DNA from: Thiotrichales bacterium
GTDB lineage: Bacteria > Pseudomonadota > Gammaproteobacteria > J044
Assembly: GCA_024762895.1 (NCBI GenBank)
Contig: JANTGN010000017.1
Span: 1 to 23,071 of the forward strand
Reading direction: 5' to 3'
Length of the DNA stretch: 23,071 nucleotides
Part shown: in pieces, positions 5,689-13,832 of the stretch
Layout of the letters: each line of letters begins with the position of its first letter
Position numbering within the stretch: position 1 is the first letter of the stretch
The notes under the pieces: generated by a model
Databases searched by the model: none
What the model saw: the letters and a program-made list of their open reading frames with translations, nothing else
What the model was told of the DNA's origin: nothing
Translations under genes and position numbers: made by a program

Positions 5689-6732
5689 ATGGGGAAAGGG
5701 TTAAGTGTTTCTAGTGTTGTGCCGGTGATGCGTATGGCGCATATCGTTGCCGCCGCTAATTTCCTCAGAGGAATCGGTACGCCCATAGACGGTGCTTTTG
5801 AACGTGCGGGGCTGCCACTCCTTTGTGAATCTCCCGACGCCTATGTACCTGTGCAATGTGTGAGGTCCTTTTTTGACGATATGGCCCAGCGCGAGGGCGG
5901 GGTATTGGGTTGGGAAGTGGGCGGCTGGGCGCAGGAAGGCTATCTGCATCGAAGTCTCATAAAACATCTGGAAATGGCCCCTAGCCTGGAGTTTGCGCTT
6001 AGAGACTTCTTTGCTTTAGTGGGTGTTGAATACTCGCACTACCAGTTGGGTATGTCAGAGACTGAAGGGGGTGTGCGTATTTGGCTCCGTGACAACCATG
6101 CCACCCACACGCCGGGTTACCACATCGGGTTGAGTTACGTGCTCTGGATCATCATTGGCATTATCCGGCATTTTATCGATTCAAACTGGACGCCGGACGA
6201 GATAGGCATTGAGTCACGCCAGGTGCCGGAGGTAGCCAGGCAGATGCTGCCGGAGACCCATTTCATCGGTGGACAGAAGCTGTGTTATGTCCGGTTCTCA
6301 CGAGCCTTACTGAGTAGACCGTCTGACGGCGAATGGATGGTAGACCGTGATAGCCGTAAATCTGATGGCCCCGCAGTATTTACTCACCGTCTGGATTTTA
6401 ATAAGACGTTGCGGCTCCTGTTGGAATCGTATCTGCAGGAAAATGGTCTCACAGCCCATAAAGTCGCTACCTTGATTGATGCTTCGCCCCGGACTCTGCG
6501 ACGCCGTCTGGCCAATGAAGGATGGACCTTTTCGGGGTTGCTTGATCAGGTTCGGTACGATGCCGCAAAGGCGCTGTTGAGTGATGTAGATGTAAAGATG
6601 GTCGATATCGCGTATGCACTTGGTTATACCGATCCCTCCCACTTTACACGTAGCTTTCGTCGATTAACTGGGGTCTGCCCGACAGCGTTTCGTCGTGATC
6701 GTTATCAGACAGGTGATGTAGCTTGTATTTAG
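5689..6732 (+). CDS. AraC-family transcriptional regulator, paralog 3
   Basis: This 347-aa protein shares the architecture of the two upstream paralogs but is the most diverged. The ligand-binding domain (about 15-210) begins MRMAHIVAAANFLRGIGTPI, and the C-terminal double HTH (about 255-335) ends ALGYTDPSHFTRSFRRLTGV. ATG 5689 is chosen over TTG 5659 because it puts 13 residues before MRMAH as in the other two and has AGGTGGG immediately upstream, although the spacing is short. It is separated from paralog 2 by the REP mosaic and the symporter. The effector is unknown. No terminator is visible before the next gene 63 bp downstream, so co-transcription is possible. Confidence 0.91.
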   Translation: MGKGLSVSSVVPVMRMAHIVAAANFLRGIGTPIDGAFERAGLPLLCESPDAYVPVQCVRSFFDDMAQREGGVLGWEVGGWAQEGYLHRSLIKHLEMAPSLEFALRDFFALVGVEYSHYQLGMSETEGGVRIWLRDNHATHTPGYHIGLSYVLWIIIGIIRHFIDSNWTPDEIGIESRQVPEVARQMLPETHFIGGQKLCYVRFSRALLSRPSDGEWMVDRDSRKSDGPAVFTHRLDFNKTLRLLLESYLQENGLTAHKVATLIDASPRTLRRRLANEGWTFSGLLDQVRYDAAKALLSDVDVKMVDIAYALGYTDPSHFTRSFRRLTGVCPTAFRRDRYQTGDVACI

Positions 6733-6795
6733 TCCAGAAAATACTCTGATCGATGAGCCTTAATACGCTACAGCGGAGATTATTAGGTCCCGAGC

Positions 6796-7173
6796 ATGCA
6801 TGAAAAACTGAGTATTATTTACGCGAATGATTTTGTGACTTTGACATCGGAAAGATCGCTGGATTTTCCGACTACCATGACGAAGTTTGTGCAGATCGTA
6901 TCCAGCAATTACACGGGCATGAGTGATTTTAGGCCCTTAATCGATTGTCGTAAGCCACAGGCAGAGCTCAGCATCGATCAGGTCGAATGGCTCTTTTTGG
7001 AATTAGATGCCCATCAGTTGGTTTTAACCCAGAAGGTAGCGGTTTTGGTTAACGCCGGGAGTGTCGTCGATTCAGAGAGGTCAGTAGAGCGAGATGTAGT
7101 GGGTGATGGCAGATCTGTACATGCGTTCGAAAGTTTAGCGGAAGCGATTGAGTGGCTGTACCCAGTCCGTTAG
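6796..7173 (+). CDS. Small hypothetical protein, possibly STAS/SpoIIAA-like
   Basis: A soluble 125-aa protein without signal peptide or membrane segment. The middle (FRPLIDCRKPQAELSIDQVEWLFLEL) and the end (KVAVLVNAGSVVDSERSVERD, then FESLAEAIEWLYPVR) follow the pattern of small STAS/SpoIIAA-like proteins: a strand ending in a D-x-R motif, a KxAxLV strand, and a final helix ending EAxxWL. This similarity is by eye and weak. The ATG at 6796 has only a poor ribosome site. It follows AraC paralog 3 closely and may be co-transcribed with it. No function is proposed. Confidence 0.65.
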   Translation: MHEKLSIIYANDFVTLTSERSLDFPTTMTKFVQIVSSNYTGMSDFRPLIDCRKPQAELSIDQVEWLFLELDAHQLVLTQKVAVLVNAGSVVDSERSVERDVVGDGRSVHAFESLAEAIEWLYPVR

Positions 7174-7309
7174 ATTGGCTGGTGTCACCACGAGTATCCA
7201 CAGGGTGCGATGCATTGTGAATGCGAATTTTGTGACGGCAGACATGAGCAGGTCTCAATCATGTCGATCTATGCCTGATATGAAGTGCAAAAAGTAACGC
7301 AGACAGGTA

Positions 7310-8107
7310 ATGTTTTTTCTAAATAGGCACTTTAAGTCAATGATAAATATATTGAAAGTGCCTTGCGTTATCCTGGTGTTCCTGCTTGCCCCAGGAGGTG
7401 TCGTGTTGGCCGGTGATCACGATGATGGTTGGCGATTCACAGTAGCCTTTCCCATGATTTGGGGGCCGAGTTTTAATGGTAGCGTTGATACTCAAAGCGG
7501 TAACCTGCCCATCGAGATGCCCCTGGAGGATGTGATCAAGGACCTTCATGCCGTCTTCCTGGGTGAATTCTATGCAGAAAAAGGCCGCTTATCGGCGGGT
7601 CTGAGGGTGAGCTACCTCGAGTTGCAGGAAACGAATACGGTACAACCCGGGCGATTGTTCAGCACACATGACGTCAAGACCGACCTGGATATGGGGGTAG
7701 TGGATCTGCTCGCCCGTTATCGCGTCTATGACACCCTGCGTCTGTATGCCGGTTTGAGGGATATCCGTACCAAAATGACCATGGACCTAAGCAGTCGTAA
7801 CGATGGCCTGATCAATATCAATGACAATATCACGATCATGGATGATAACTTTATAGACATTATCGGCGGTGCTGAGTTCACGCTCTGGGCTACACCCCAC
7901 TGGGGCGTAATGCTCAGTGGTGATGTCGGTTTTGTCGGCGACACGGACCAGGATATCAATCTGGATGCCCGGGGTATCTATCGAATCAATCGATTGAATA
8001 ATATCTGGTTTGGTTATCGCTATTTTAAGGTCGTGACTTCAGTTGACGATAGCGTGATTGATCTGGGTATGTCGGGGCCAACCCTGGGTTGGGCCTTTAC
8101 ATTCTGA
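7310..8107 (+). CDS. Outer-membrane beta-barrel protein of unknown function
   Basis: This 265-aa protein has a signal peptide (hydrophobic run INILKVPCVILVFLLAPGG, likely cleaved after VVLA near residue 34). The rest alternates polar and hydrophobic residues in strand-like stretches (GRLSAGLRVSYLEL, DLLARYRVYDTLRLYAGLR, NIWFGYRYFKV). It ends in the aromatic GWAFTF typical of outer-membrane barrels recognised by the BAM machinery. No Cys-rich or enzyme motif is visible. ATG 7310 or ATG 7340 could be the start; both keep the signal sequence and neither has a convincing Shine-Dalgarno. A structural role or small-solute channel is possible, but I do not recognise a specific family. Confidence 0.8.
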   Translation: MFFLNRHFKSMINILKVPCVILVFLLAPGGVVLAGDHDDGWRFTVAFPMIWGPSFNGSVDTQSGNLPIEMPLEDVIKDLHAVFLGEFYAEKGRLSAGLRVSYLELQETNTVQPGRLFSTHDVKTDLDMGVVDLLARYRVYDTLRLYAGLRDIRTKMTMDLSSRNDGLININDNITIMDDNFIDIIGGAEFTLWATPHWGVMLSGDVGFVGDTDQDINLDARGIYRINRLNNIWFGYRYFKVVTSVDDSVIDLGMSGPTLGWAFTF

Positions 8108-8228
8108 TGGGAGCATATAGACTTTAGTTCTATATACCACATTGCTTCAATGTCTAGTCAACGTATGAGAAGGTAGAAGAAAGAGTTTGTAATAACTACT
8201 TCATTCAACTCCAACTAAGGTGAATAAA

Positions 8229-9500
8229 ATGGTGGTTCAGGGGAAGACACAAAATACGAAATTGGCACGTTGGGGCGTCATGTCTCTCGCATTGCTTTTG
8301 GTTCTGATGCAAGGTTGTGGGCACGCGCCCAAGCGTGAGCATCCTATTCCTGTCGATAAGATCGATCAGGCCCAGATTCCAGGTGTAGATCTTGCCCGTA
8401 TGTGGGGGGACACTTCAGGCTTTCCACGTGTGAGCATGGCTGAGGGAACGGGTTCTGAGGAGCAATCCTGGGTAGTTACCTCACGAGCAGAGCTGAAAAA
8501 GATCTATGGCGGTATTATGGACCGGCCGCATAACTACCTGGCCATCTCGGGTGGTGGTTCCAATGGGGCCTATGGCGCGGGCGTCCTGGTAGGCTGGACC
8601 AAGGCAGGTACTCGACCTGAGTTCACCCTGGTAACCGGGGTCAGTACCGGCGCATTAATCGCACCCTTTGCCTTCCTGGGGTCCGATTATGACGATGAAC
8701 TGGAAAAGTTTTACACTACGATCACGACCAAGGATATTTTGATTAAACGCAGTACCCTGTCGGCCATCAATAGTGATGCAGCAGCGGATTCGGCGCCCCT
8801 GAAGGCCCTGATTCAGTCAACCATTGATGATAAGATGATTGCCGCGATTGGAGCTGAATATGGGAAAGGGCGCAGGATCTATATCGGCACAACGAACCTG
8901 GATGTATCTCGTCCGGTGATCTGGAATGTTGGCAGAATTGCTGCCAGTGGCGCCCCCGGATCGAAGGCGCTGATCCATGAGGTTATCCTTGCCTCGGCCT
9001 CTATCCCCGGAGCCTTTCCTCCTGTCTATATCGATGTAGAGGTCGATGGTCAGACCTACGATGAAATACATGTGGATGGAGGCACGACCTCACAGGTCTA
9101 TGTCTATCCTATGTCTATGGATTTTAAAAAAGCAACGAAGAGATTGAATGTTCAAGGTAAGCCAAAGGTCTTCATCATTCGCAATGCGATACTGACAACA
9201 GAAAAGAAGACGATACCGAATAAGATTTTTCCCATATCGGCTGCTGCGGTTTCTTCTCTGATCCGTACCCAGGGCATCGGCGATCTCTATCGTATCTTCC
9301 TTGAGACCCAGCGTGACGGCCTGGATTATAACCTCACTTATATTCCCGATGATTTCGATGTGGAGTCTACTGAGCCCTTCGATACCGCCTACATGAAGGC
9401 GTTGTTTAAGGTAGGGCATGACATGGCGACCAGTGGCAAGATGTGGTTAAAGACGCCGCCTTGTTATAAGGGTTGTCAGCGTTACACCTTTAGTCATTAA
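8229..9500 (+). CDS. Patatin-like phospholipase, predicted lipoprotein
   Basis: This 423-aa patatin-domain serine acyl-hydrolase has the Ser-Asp dyad. The oxyanion-hole motif GGGSNG is at about 108-113, the nucleophile elbow GVSTG with Ser139 at 137-141, and catalytic Asp283 in VDGG. The N-terminus has a lipoprotein signal (MSLALLLVLMQGC, Cys30 as the presumed lipidation site), so it should be anchored in the periplasm-facing membrane rather than secreted freely. ATG 8229 is preferred over GTG 8220 because AAGGTG lies 6 nt before it. Likely substrates are phospholipids or other acyl esters. It stands alone, followed by a perfect hairpin at 9513. Confidence 0.92.
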   Translation: MVVQGKTQNTKLARWGVMSLALLLVLMQGCGHAPKREHPIPVDKIDQAQIPGVDLARMWGDTSGFPRVSMAEGTGSEEQSWVVTSRAELKKIYGGIMDRPHNYLAISGGGSNGAYGAGVLVGWTKAGTRPEFTLVTGVSTGALIAPFAFLGSDYDDELEKFYTTITTKDILIKRSTLSAINSDAAADSAPLKALIQSTIDDKMIAAIGAEYGKGRRIYIGTTNLDVSRPVIWNVGRIAASGAPGSKALIHEVILASASIPGAFPPVYIDVEVDGQTYDEIHVDGGTTSQVYVYPMSMDFKKATKRLNVQGKPKVFIIRNAILTTEKKTIPNKIFPISAAAVSSLIRTQGIGDLYRIFLETQRDGLDYNLTYIPDDFDVESTEPFDTAYMKALFKVGHDMATSGKMWLKTPPCYKGCQRYTFSH

Positions 9501-9512
9501 GACTGTCTGTGG

Positions 9513-9544
9513 CTGCAACCGCCAACATCGTTTGGCGGTTGCAG
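9513..9544 (+). terminator. Perfect 13-bp hairpin after the patatin gene (no U-tract)
   Basis: CTGCAACCGCCAA, loop CATCGT, TTGGCGGTTGCAG. The stem is perfect and starts 12 bp after the patatin stop codon, so it can protect or end that transcript. There is no T-run on either strand, so it is not a canonical intrinsic terminator. Confidence 0.5.
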
Positions 9545-9644
9545 TAAGTCAGGGTTTCATCTCATGAACGGTATTTAGGTGTAACGTCACGTAATCCGAT
9601 TTACCCGACTGAATCCTTCCTGTATTGATGGTCAGCCCAAAATT

Positions 9645-10124
9645 TTAAGGCACTCGGAAATACTTTGTCTTCTTGCCCTTTTTCCCTTTTTTGGCCTTGC
9701 GGATATCAATGACCGTAGCAGCGCCTTTCTTCTTCCGGTATTTTTTATTTCGCGTTAATTCCCTGGCCCTGGCCATCAGGCGCATGAAGGTCTGGTCCTC
9801 CGCCGAGATCGTTGACCAAACCGTTTCGATGGACTGGATACGGCCTTTGCGGTTGGCCAGATAGATCATCAGATCAGTCGCCTGATCGGGGTCCATACGG
9901 TGGAAATGACGCGTGACTCGGTAGGGGGCGAGGCTGATCAGCAAAGTCCTCAGAAGCCGACGCGGTTTCTGGACCTTGATACGGGCATAGAGGCGAGGCT
10001 TTTCCTTCAGCCCTGCAATTCGGCTGAACGTCATGCGCTCCTCATGGACGCTGCCCTTGGTCATGCCAACGTGGATCAGGCCGGGTCTGTCTTTATGTTC
10101 GAAGATGTATATCGTACCAGCCAT
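9645..10124 (-). CDS. Small GIY-YIG/T5orf172-like protein with Lys-rich tail
   Basis: In this 159-aa protein the N-terminus reads GTIYIFEHKDRPGLIHVGMT and then an Arg-containing helix (EERMTFSRI). This fits the spacing of the GIY-YIG nuclease core as seen in T5orf172/Mug113-type domains (first strand with Tyr, second strand ending [VI]G-x-T, following Arg). The remainder is basic, and the last 30 residues are a run of Lys-rich segments (KKAKKGKKGKKTKYF), suggesting nucleic-acid binding. The ATG has AAGAGA five nt upstream. The assignment is by eye. Activity is uncertain because I cannot place the metal-binding Glu. Confidence 0.65.
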   Translation of the reverse strand: MAGTIYIFEHKDRPGLIHVGMTKGSVHEERMTFSRIAGLKEKPRLYARIKVQKPRRLLRTLLISLAPYRVTRHFHRMDPDQATDLMIYLANRKGRIQSIETVWSTISAEDQTFMRLMARARELTRNKKYRKKKGAATVIDIRKAKKGKKGKKTKYFRVP

Positions 10125-10203
10125 GAGGTCTCTTAATGTTCATGGTCAAGCATAGTGTGAATTAAACACCAGGTCTGCCAGGTCTTGGTCCTTTCAGGTA
10201 CAG

Positions 10204-10557
10204 TCACTGCGGCTTGGCAGATTTTATTGGGTGTCGGTGCTTGCCCTGAATCATCACATGCGCGATCTTTGTGACCACACCGACGAATACGCCTATACTG
10301 ATCAATGAATAAATTATAGTGAATATTTTGGACAGGGGTGTTGTTGGTGTGAGGTCGCCATAACCGATGGTGGACATGGTCATCACGCAGAAATACAGGG
10401 CATCGAGATAAGCCCAGTTTTCAACATGGGCATAGAAGAAGGTGCCACTGATCTGTAGTATGACAGTCAGCATCAACAGCCCGCGAAACTCTGGATCCTG
10501 AGTGCTGTGGAAGATCGCCTTGAATAATTTATACAGTGCAAAAAAAAGCTGGCTCAT
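10204..10557 (-). CDS. Two-transmembrane potassium channel subunit
   Basis: This 117-aa inner-membrane protein has the K+ selectivity filter TIGYGD (63-68), flanked by an outer helix (about 26-45), a pore helix (about 50-62) and an inner helix (about 77-98). This is the minimal KcsA-like Ion_trans_2 layout that assembles as a tetramer. There is no RCK or other regulatory domain; the basic C-terminal tail is only about 18 residues. ATG 10557 is preferred over ATG 10578 because GGAGA lies 9 nt before it, while the upstream ATG has no ribosome site. It is transcribed away from the phospholipase D gene at 10858. Confidence 0.9.
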   Translation of the reverse strand: MSQLFFALYKLFKAIFHSTQDPEFRGLLMLTVILQISGTFFYAHVENWAYLDALYFCVMTMSTIGYGDLTPTTPLSKIFTIIYSLISIGVFVGVVTKIAHVMIQGKHRHPIKSAKPQ

Positions 10558-10857
10558 GGTCCGGTTTCTCCATGTCATATATGCGGGAATATTGTAAGAT
10601 TACTATAGTTCTAATCAGGGAGCCTCTGATTTTATTCAGGACGCAGTAGATTGTGATCTTAAATGTTTAGATTCACCAAAAGTAGGCGCTCTTAGGCGAG
10701 GCGCGAATCGCGCGTAATAGGAAGATGTGCACCAACAACAGGCGCTTTGAGGCGATGCAGAAGTTGAATATTTTAGGCGCAAGATACGTGTTCATGAATA
10801 GACCAGAGGTTTCTTAGGTAGTGAGTGATTGGGCAATACAAACCAGGGGATAAATAG
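10558..10857. other. Divergent intergenic region with GGCGCT repeats
   Basis: This 300-bp gap holds promoters for the channel (minus) and the phospholipase D gene (plus). It contains two imperfect copies of GGCGCTYTKAGGCGA at 10684 and 10741 (57-bp period), a third partial AGGCGC at 10775, and a short GCGCG-AAT-CGCGC hairpin near 10702. No gene is visible. Confidence 0.45.
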
Positions 10858-12423
10858 ATGAAACTCAGGTATTTTTTATTTACTGTCATTGCTGCGGTCC
10901 TTGCATTTGTCTTATTGGGGTTTCTGACGCGTCTTCCCGACAATAGTAATAAAAACCCTTCCCATGTGATCGACGACGGTGAACTTACCAGCCTGGGCAT
11001 GGCCTTCAAATCTCAGTTACAGGCGCACCCGGAGTTATCTGGCGTCTATCTGTTAAAGCGTGGCCTGGATGCCTTTGTGGGCAGGGCGGGGCTGGCGCGT
11101 CTGGCTGAGCGCAGCATCGATGTCCAGTATTACATGTTCCACCAGGACACCGTTGGCCGACTGCTGATCAATGAGCTGCTGGATGCGGCGGACCGTGGGG
11201 TACGTGTTCGCATGCTGATCGATGATATGTATGGTGGAGAGGCTGATGATATCTGGTTGAGCCTGGATTCACACCCGTCATTCGAGGTTCGCCTCTTCAA
11301 TCCGTTCGTACGCGGGCATTCGAAGAACCTGCAGTTCCTGACCCGCCTGAAGACGGTCAATCACCGCATGCATAGCAAGACCTTTACGGTCGATAACCAG
11401 GCCACCATCGTGGGTGGCCGCAATATCGGTGATGAGTATTTCGATGCGGACCCCAATCTGGCCTTCAGCGACCTGGATGTCATGGCCATCGGACCTGTGG
11501 TGCCGGATGTGTCCACTGAATTCGACCAGTACTGGAACAGTGAACACGCCTACCCGGTGACCACGCTGATGCCGGATGCCGAAATCATGTCACTGGAGCA
11601 GCTACGCAAGGATATGGATGCGTTTTATGCAGAGAAACAGACTTCGGCCTATATCGATGCCTTGTATAACTCGCCATTTGCAAAGGCGCTGAAGGCGCAT
11701 ACAGCCGAATTCTCCTTTGCAAAGGCCGCCGTGATCCATGATTCCCCGGATAAGCTGGACAAGGCCGAGAACTGGAAGGATGGCCTGCTGATTTCCCAGT
11801 TGGCGCCTTATATCCTGAACACAACCGAGGAATATACCCTGGTCTCACCCTATTTCGTGCCGGGTCAGCGGGCAGCCGATGCCTTGTGTGACTTGAGTCA
11901 GAATGGGGTCAAGGTGCATATCCTGACCAATTCACTGGCCTCCAATGATGTCTCCGCCGTGCATACGGGCTATATCAGGCACCGAAAACAACTCCTGCGT
12001 TGTGGCGTACAGCTCTATGAACTGAACGAGCAATTGAAAAAGGCAGAGAGCAAGCTATTTACCTGGTTACCGGGCCTGAGTAAATCCAGTCTGCACGCCA
12101 AGACCATGGGCTTTGATCACAAGGCCATGTTCGTCGGTTCATTTAATTTCGATCAACGTTCTTTGTTCATCAATAATGAGATCGGTATCCTATTTTATCA
12201 GCCCGAGTTGGCCGCCGAGACCGCCGATAACTTTGATAAAAATGTGGCCAAGGTGGCGTTCAGGGTGGAATTGGTCACCGATGAACAGGGCAGGGAGTCC
12301 CTGCGTTGGGTTGGCCAGGAGGCGGGCAAGGAGGTTGTCTTCGAGGATGAGCCCTATGCCGGGTTCTGGCAAAAATTAGCGGTGCAGGTCATGCGTATTC
12401 TGCCCATAGATGCCATGCTTTGA
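10858..12423 (+). CDS. Phospholipase D superfamily protein, cardiolipin-synthase-like (ClsC type)
   Basis: This 521-aa protein has both HKD motifs of the phospholipase D superfamily: H172-S-K174-TFTV-D179 followed by GGRNIGDEYF, and H413-A-K415-TMGF-D420 followed by VGSFNFDQRS. One N-terminal transmembrane segment (about 4-22) would anchor it in the inner membrane with the catalytic part outside it. In E. coli, ClsC (YmdC) has this kind of arrangement and makes cardiolipin from phosphatidylglycerol and phosphatidylethanolamine. A similar activity is likely, but a nuclease or other phosphodiesterase cannot be ruled out. ATG 10858 has GGGG 8 nt upstream. The CorA-like gene starts 67 bp later and may be co-transcribed. 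Confidence 0.9.
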   Translation: MKLRYFLFTVIAAVLAFVLLGFLTRLPDNSNKNPSHVIDDGELTSLGMAFKSQLQAHPELSGVYLLKRGLDAFVGRAGLARLAERSIDVQYYMFHQDTVGRLLINELLDAADRGVRVRMLIDDMYGGEADDIWLSLDSHPSFEVRLFNPFVRGHSKNLQFLTRLKTVNHRMHSKTFTVDNQATIVGGRNIGDEYFDADPNLAFSDLDVMAIGPVVPDVSTEFDQYWNSEHAYPVTTLMPDAEIMSLEQLRKDMDAFYAEKQTSAYIDALYNSPFAKALKAHTAEFSFAKAAVIHDSPDKLDKAENWKDGLLISQLAPYILNTTEEYTLVSPYFVPGQRAADALCDLSQNGVKVHILTNSLASNDVSAVHTGYIRHRKQLLRCGVQLYELNEQLKKAESKLFTWLPGLSKSSLHAKTMGFDHKAMFVGSFNFDQRSLFINNEIGILFYQPELAAETADNFDKNVAKVAFRVELVTDEQGRESLRWVGQEAGKEVVFEDEPYAGFWQKLAVQVMRILPIDAML

Positions 12424-12490
12424 CATGTTGGGTAGATACGGATCTCATCCGTTACTAATATCAACGTAATGATAAATATCAAGGGCTGAC

Positions 12491-13453
12491 ATGATTCTGA
12501 CCTGTTTTAAGATCCTGGACGAGGGCCGATTGAGCGAAACCTCGCTGGAGACCGTACTCGATGGCTTGCAACGTGGAGTAGGGCAATATTGGGTCGACGT
12601 GGAGGAGTACCAGGGGGAGGAGCTGATCGCCTGGTTACAGCAATTCCAGATCAGTGAACTGGCCATTACGCTCGGCACCGAACAGATAGACAGCACCCGG
12701 GTCATACCGCTGCCGCAGGAGGTCCTTTTTCAGATCCCTGTCTATTGGCATGGTGACATCGTCTATGAGCAGCAGCTTATCTTCCTGTGTATGAAAAACC
12801 TGTGCATTACCCTGTATCCGTCGATAGTGGGCGAAAAGGTGAGATCGGGTATGCCGCTCTTAAAGGAGATACCCTTACAGGAGGCAAGTATCCCAGGACT
12901 GGTCTATACACTCCTGGTCGCACTGTCGTCACAACTCATGCAGGCATACGCTGAGCAGCGTTCGAAGGTCCGCAGTCTGGAAGAGCGGATGGACAAAGAG
13001 CCTGATGATGTGGAACTCGAAGAGATTCTGGATCTCAGTGGTGTGATTCGATCGCTGGATGGCATCGTCAGTGAACAGGCCACCTGTTTGGACATGCTTG
13101 GTTTAATCGATACACCCGTACTCAATCTGGCTGGAAGTGGTTATTTTCATAATGTAACCTCCATTATCCATAACCTGGACCGGGATCTTGATCGTGTTGA
13201 GACCCGCCTTGAGATTCTTCGGCAGCGTTATGCGATGAACCAGCAGGAAAACACCAACCACCGGCTTGCCATGCTGACCGTAATCTCTGCGATCTTCCTG
13301 CCACTAACGCTGTTCACGGGTATTTACGGCATGAACTTTGAGGATATGCCCGAATTGAAGTATCCCTATGCATACCCCATGGCCCTGGGTTTTATGGGGA
13401 CGCTGGCCCTGGGGTTGGTGCTGTTATTCTGGCATAAAGGCTGGTTTAAATAG
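12491..13453 (+). CDS. CorA-family divalent metal ion transporter
   Basis: This 320-aa protein belongs to the CorA/ZntB superfamily. It has a cytoplasmic alpha/beta and coiled-coil funnel domain (about 1-255), then two C-terminal transmembrane helices (about 258-278 and 294-314) joined by a loop. The signature G280-M-N282 (YGMNFEDMPELKYPYAY) closes the first helix at the pore entrance. Such proteins form pentamers for Mg2+, Co2+ or Zn2+. The acidic MPEL-like loop after GMN is CorA-like, but the substrate cannot be fixed from sequence. The start ATG follows AAGGG at 12481. It is 67 bp after the phospholipase D gene. No terminator is seen until the pair before rimP. Confidence 0.93.
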   Translation: MILTCFKILDEGRLSETSLETVLDGLQRGVGQYWVDVEEYQGEELIAWLQQFQISELAITLGTEQIDSTRVIPLPQEVLFQIPVYWHGDIVYEQQLIFLCMKNLCITLYPSIVGEKVRSGMPLLKEIPLQEASIPGLVYTLLVALSSQLMQAYAEQRSKVRSLEERMDKEPDDVELEEILDLSGVIRSLDGIVSEQATCLDMLGLIDTPVLNLAGSGYFHNVTSIIHNLDRDLDRVETRLEILRQRYAMNQQENTNHRLAMLTVISAIFLPLTLFTGIYGMNFEDMPELKYPYAYPMALGFMGTLALGLVLLFWHKGWFK

Positions 13454-13657
13454 AAATGAATTATTGATGCGAACATGTAGACGATCGGACGGGTTGGGGC
13501 GTGTGATGTGATTTGCGCATTAACAGGGTGTTTGTTGGGTGCTCATATTCTGGCATACTCAAATACTCAGAAAGGCCTATAATCGATGTAATACAATGGA
13601 TTGCCGGATGTTATTGATGTACAAAATGATGTTTATTGAGCCATTTTATTCGTTTGT

Positions 13658-13686
13658 TTGTAAATAGCCCCTGCCCTGTGTAGAAT
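13658..13686 (+). promoter_or_regulatory. Predicted sigma70 promoter for the rimP leader
   Basis: -35 TTGTAA (13658-13663, 4 of 6), 17-bp spacer, -10 TAGAAT (13681-13686, 5 of 6). Transcription would start near 13693 and run through the leader stem and both intrinsic terminators before reaching rimP. Confidence 0.55.
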
Positions 13687-13695
13687 ACGCCTGCA

Positions 13696-13754
13696 ATTGG
13701 TGCGTTTGCCGGGTTTTTAGGGCGACGCGTAAAGCGCATATTGGGCGCGCCAAT
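13696..13754 (+). ncRNA. Structured rimP leader, possible attenuator or small RNA
   Basis: ATTGGTGCG (13696-13704) can pair with CGCGCCAAT (13746-13754), giving nine pairs including one G-U and enclosing about 41 nt. Combined with the predicted start near 13693 and the terminator at 13769-13794, this defines a candidate RNA of about 100 nt. It is not a tRNA: I find no T-loop GTTCRANNC on either strand. No known riboswitch class is recognised. Confidence 0.35.
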
Positions 13755-13768
13755 ACCAGTTAAATAAC

Positions 13769-13794
13769 AAAAAGGCCCCAGATGGGGCCTTTTT
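13769..13794 (+). terminator. Intrinsic terminator 1 upstream of rimP
   Basis: AAAAAGGCCCC, loop AGAT, GGGGCCTTTTT. It is A-rich on one side and T-rich on the other, so it could work in both directions. It can end transcription from the CorA-like gene and from the leader promoter. Confidence 0.85.
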
Positions 13795-13802
13795 GCTACG
13801 TA

Positions 13803-13832
13803 AACGGGCCTTCAGGCCCTTTTTTGTTTTTT
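13803..13832 (+). terminator. Intrinsic terminator 2 upstream of rimP
   Basis: GGGCC, loop TTCA, GGCCC followed by T6-G-T6. It lies about 20 nt before the rimP start, leaving no room for a separate downstream promoter, so read-through is needed for the whole operon. Confidence 0.8.

Noticed and set aside
7049..7258. Minus-strand frame between the small STAS-like gene and the beta-barrel gene
   Set aside because: It mostly overlaps the supported plus-strand gene, and the composition is not protein-like.
8108..8228. AT-rich inverted repeat TATAGA / TCTATA after the beta-barrel gene as a terminator
   Set aside because: The stem is weak, AT-only and without a T-run; it is more likely ordinary promoter-region sequence.
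13690..13768. tRNA gene (metY-like) before rimP
   Set aside because: No T-loop GTTCRANNC, no acceptor stem ending in CCA, and no anticodon arm on either strand.
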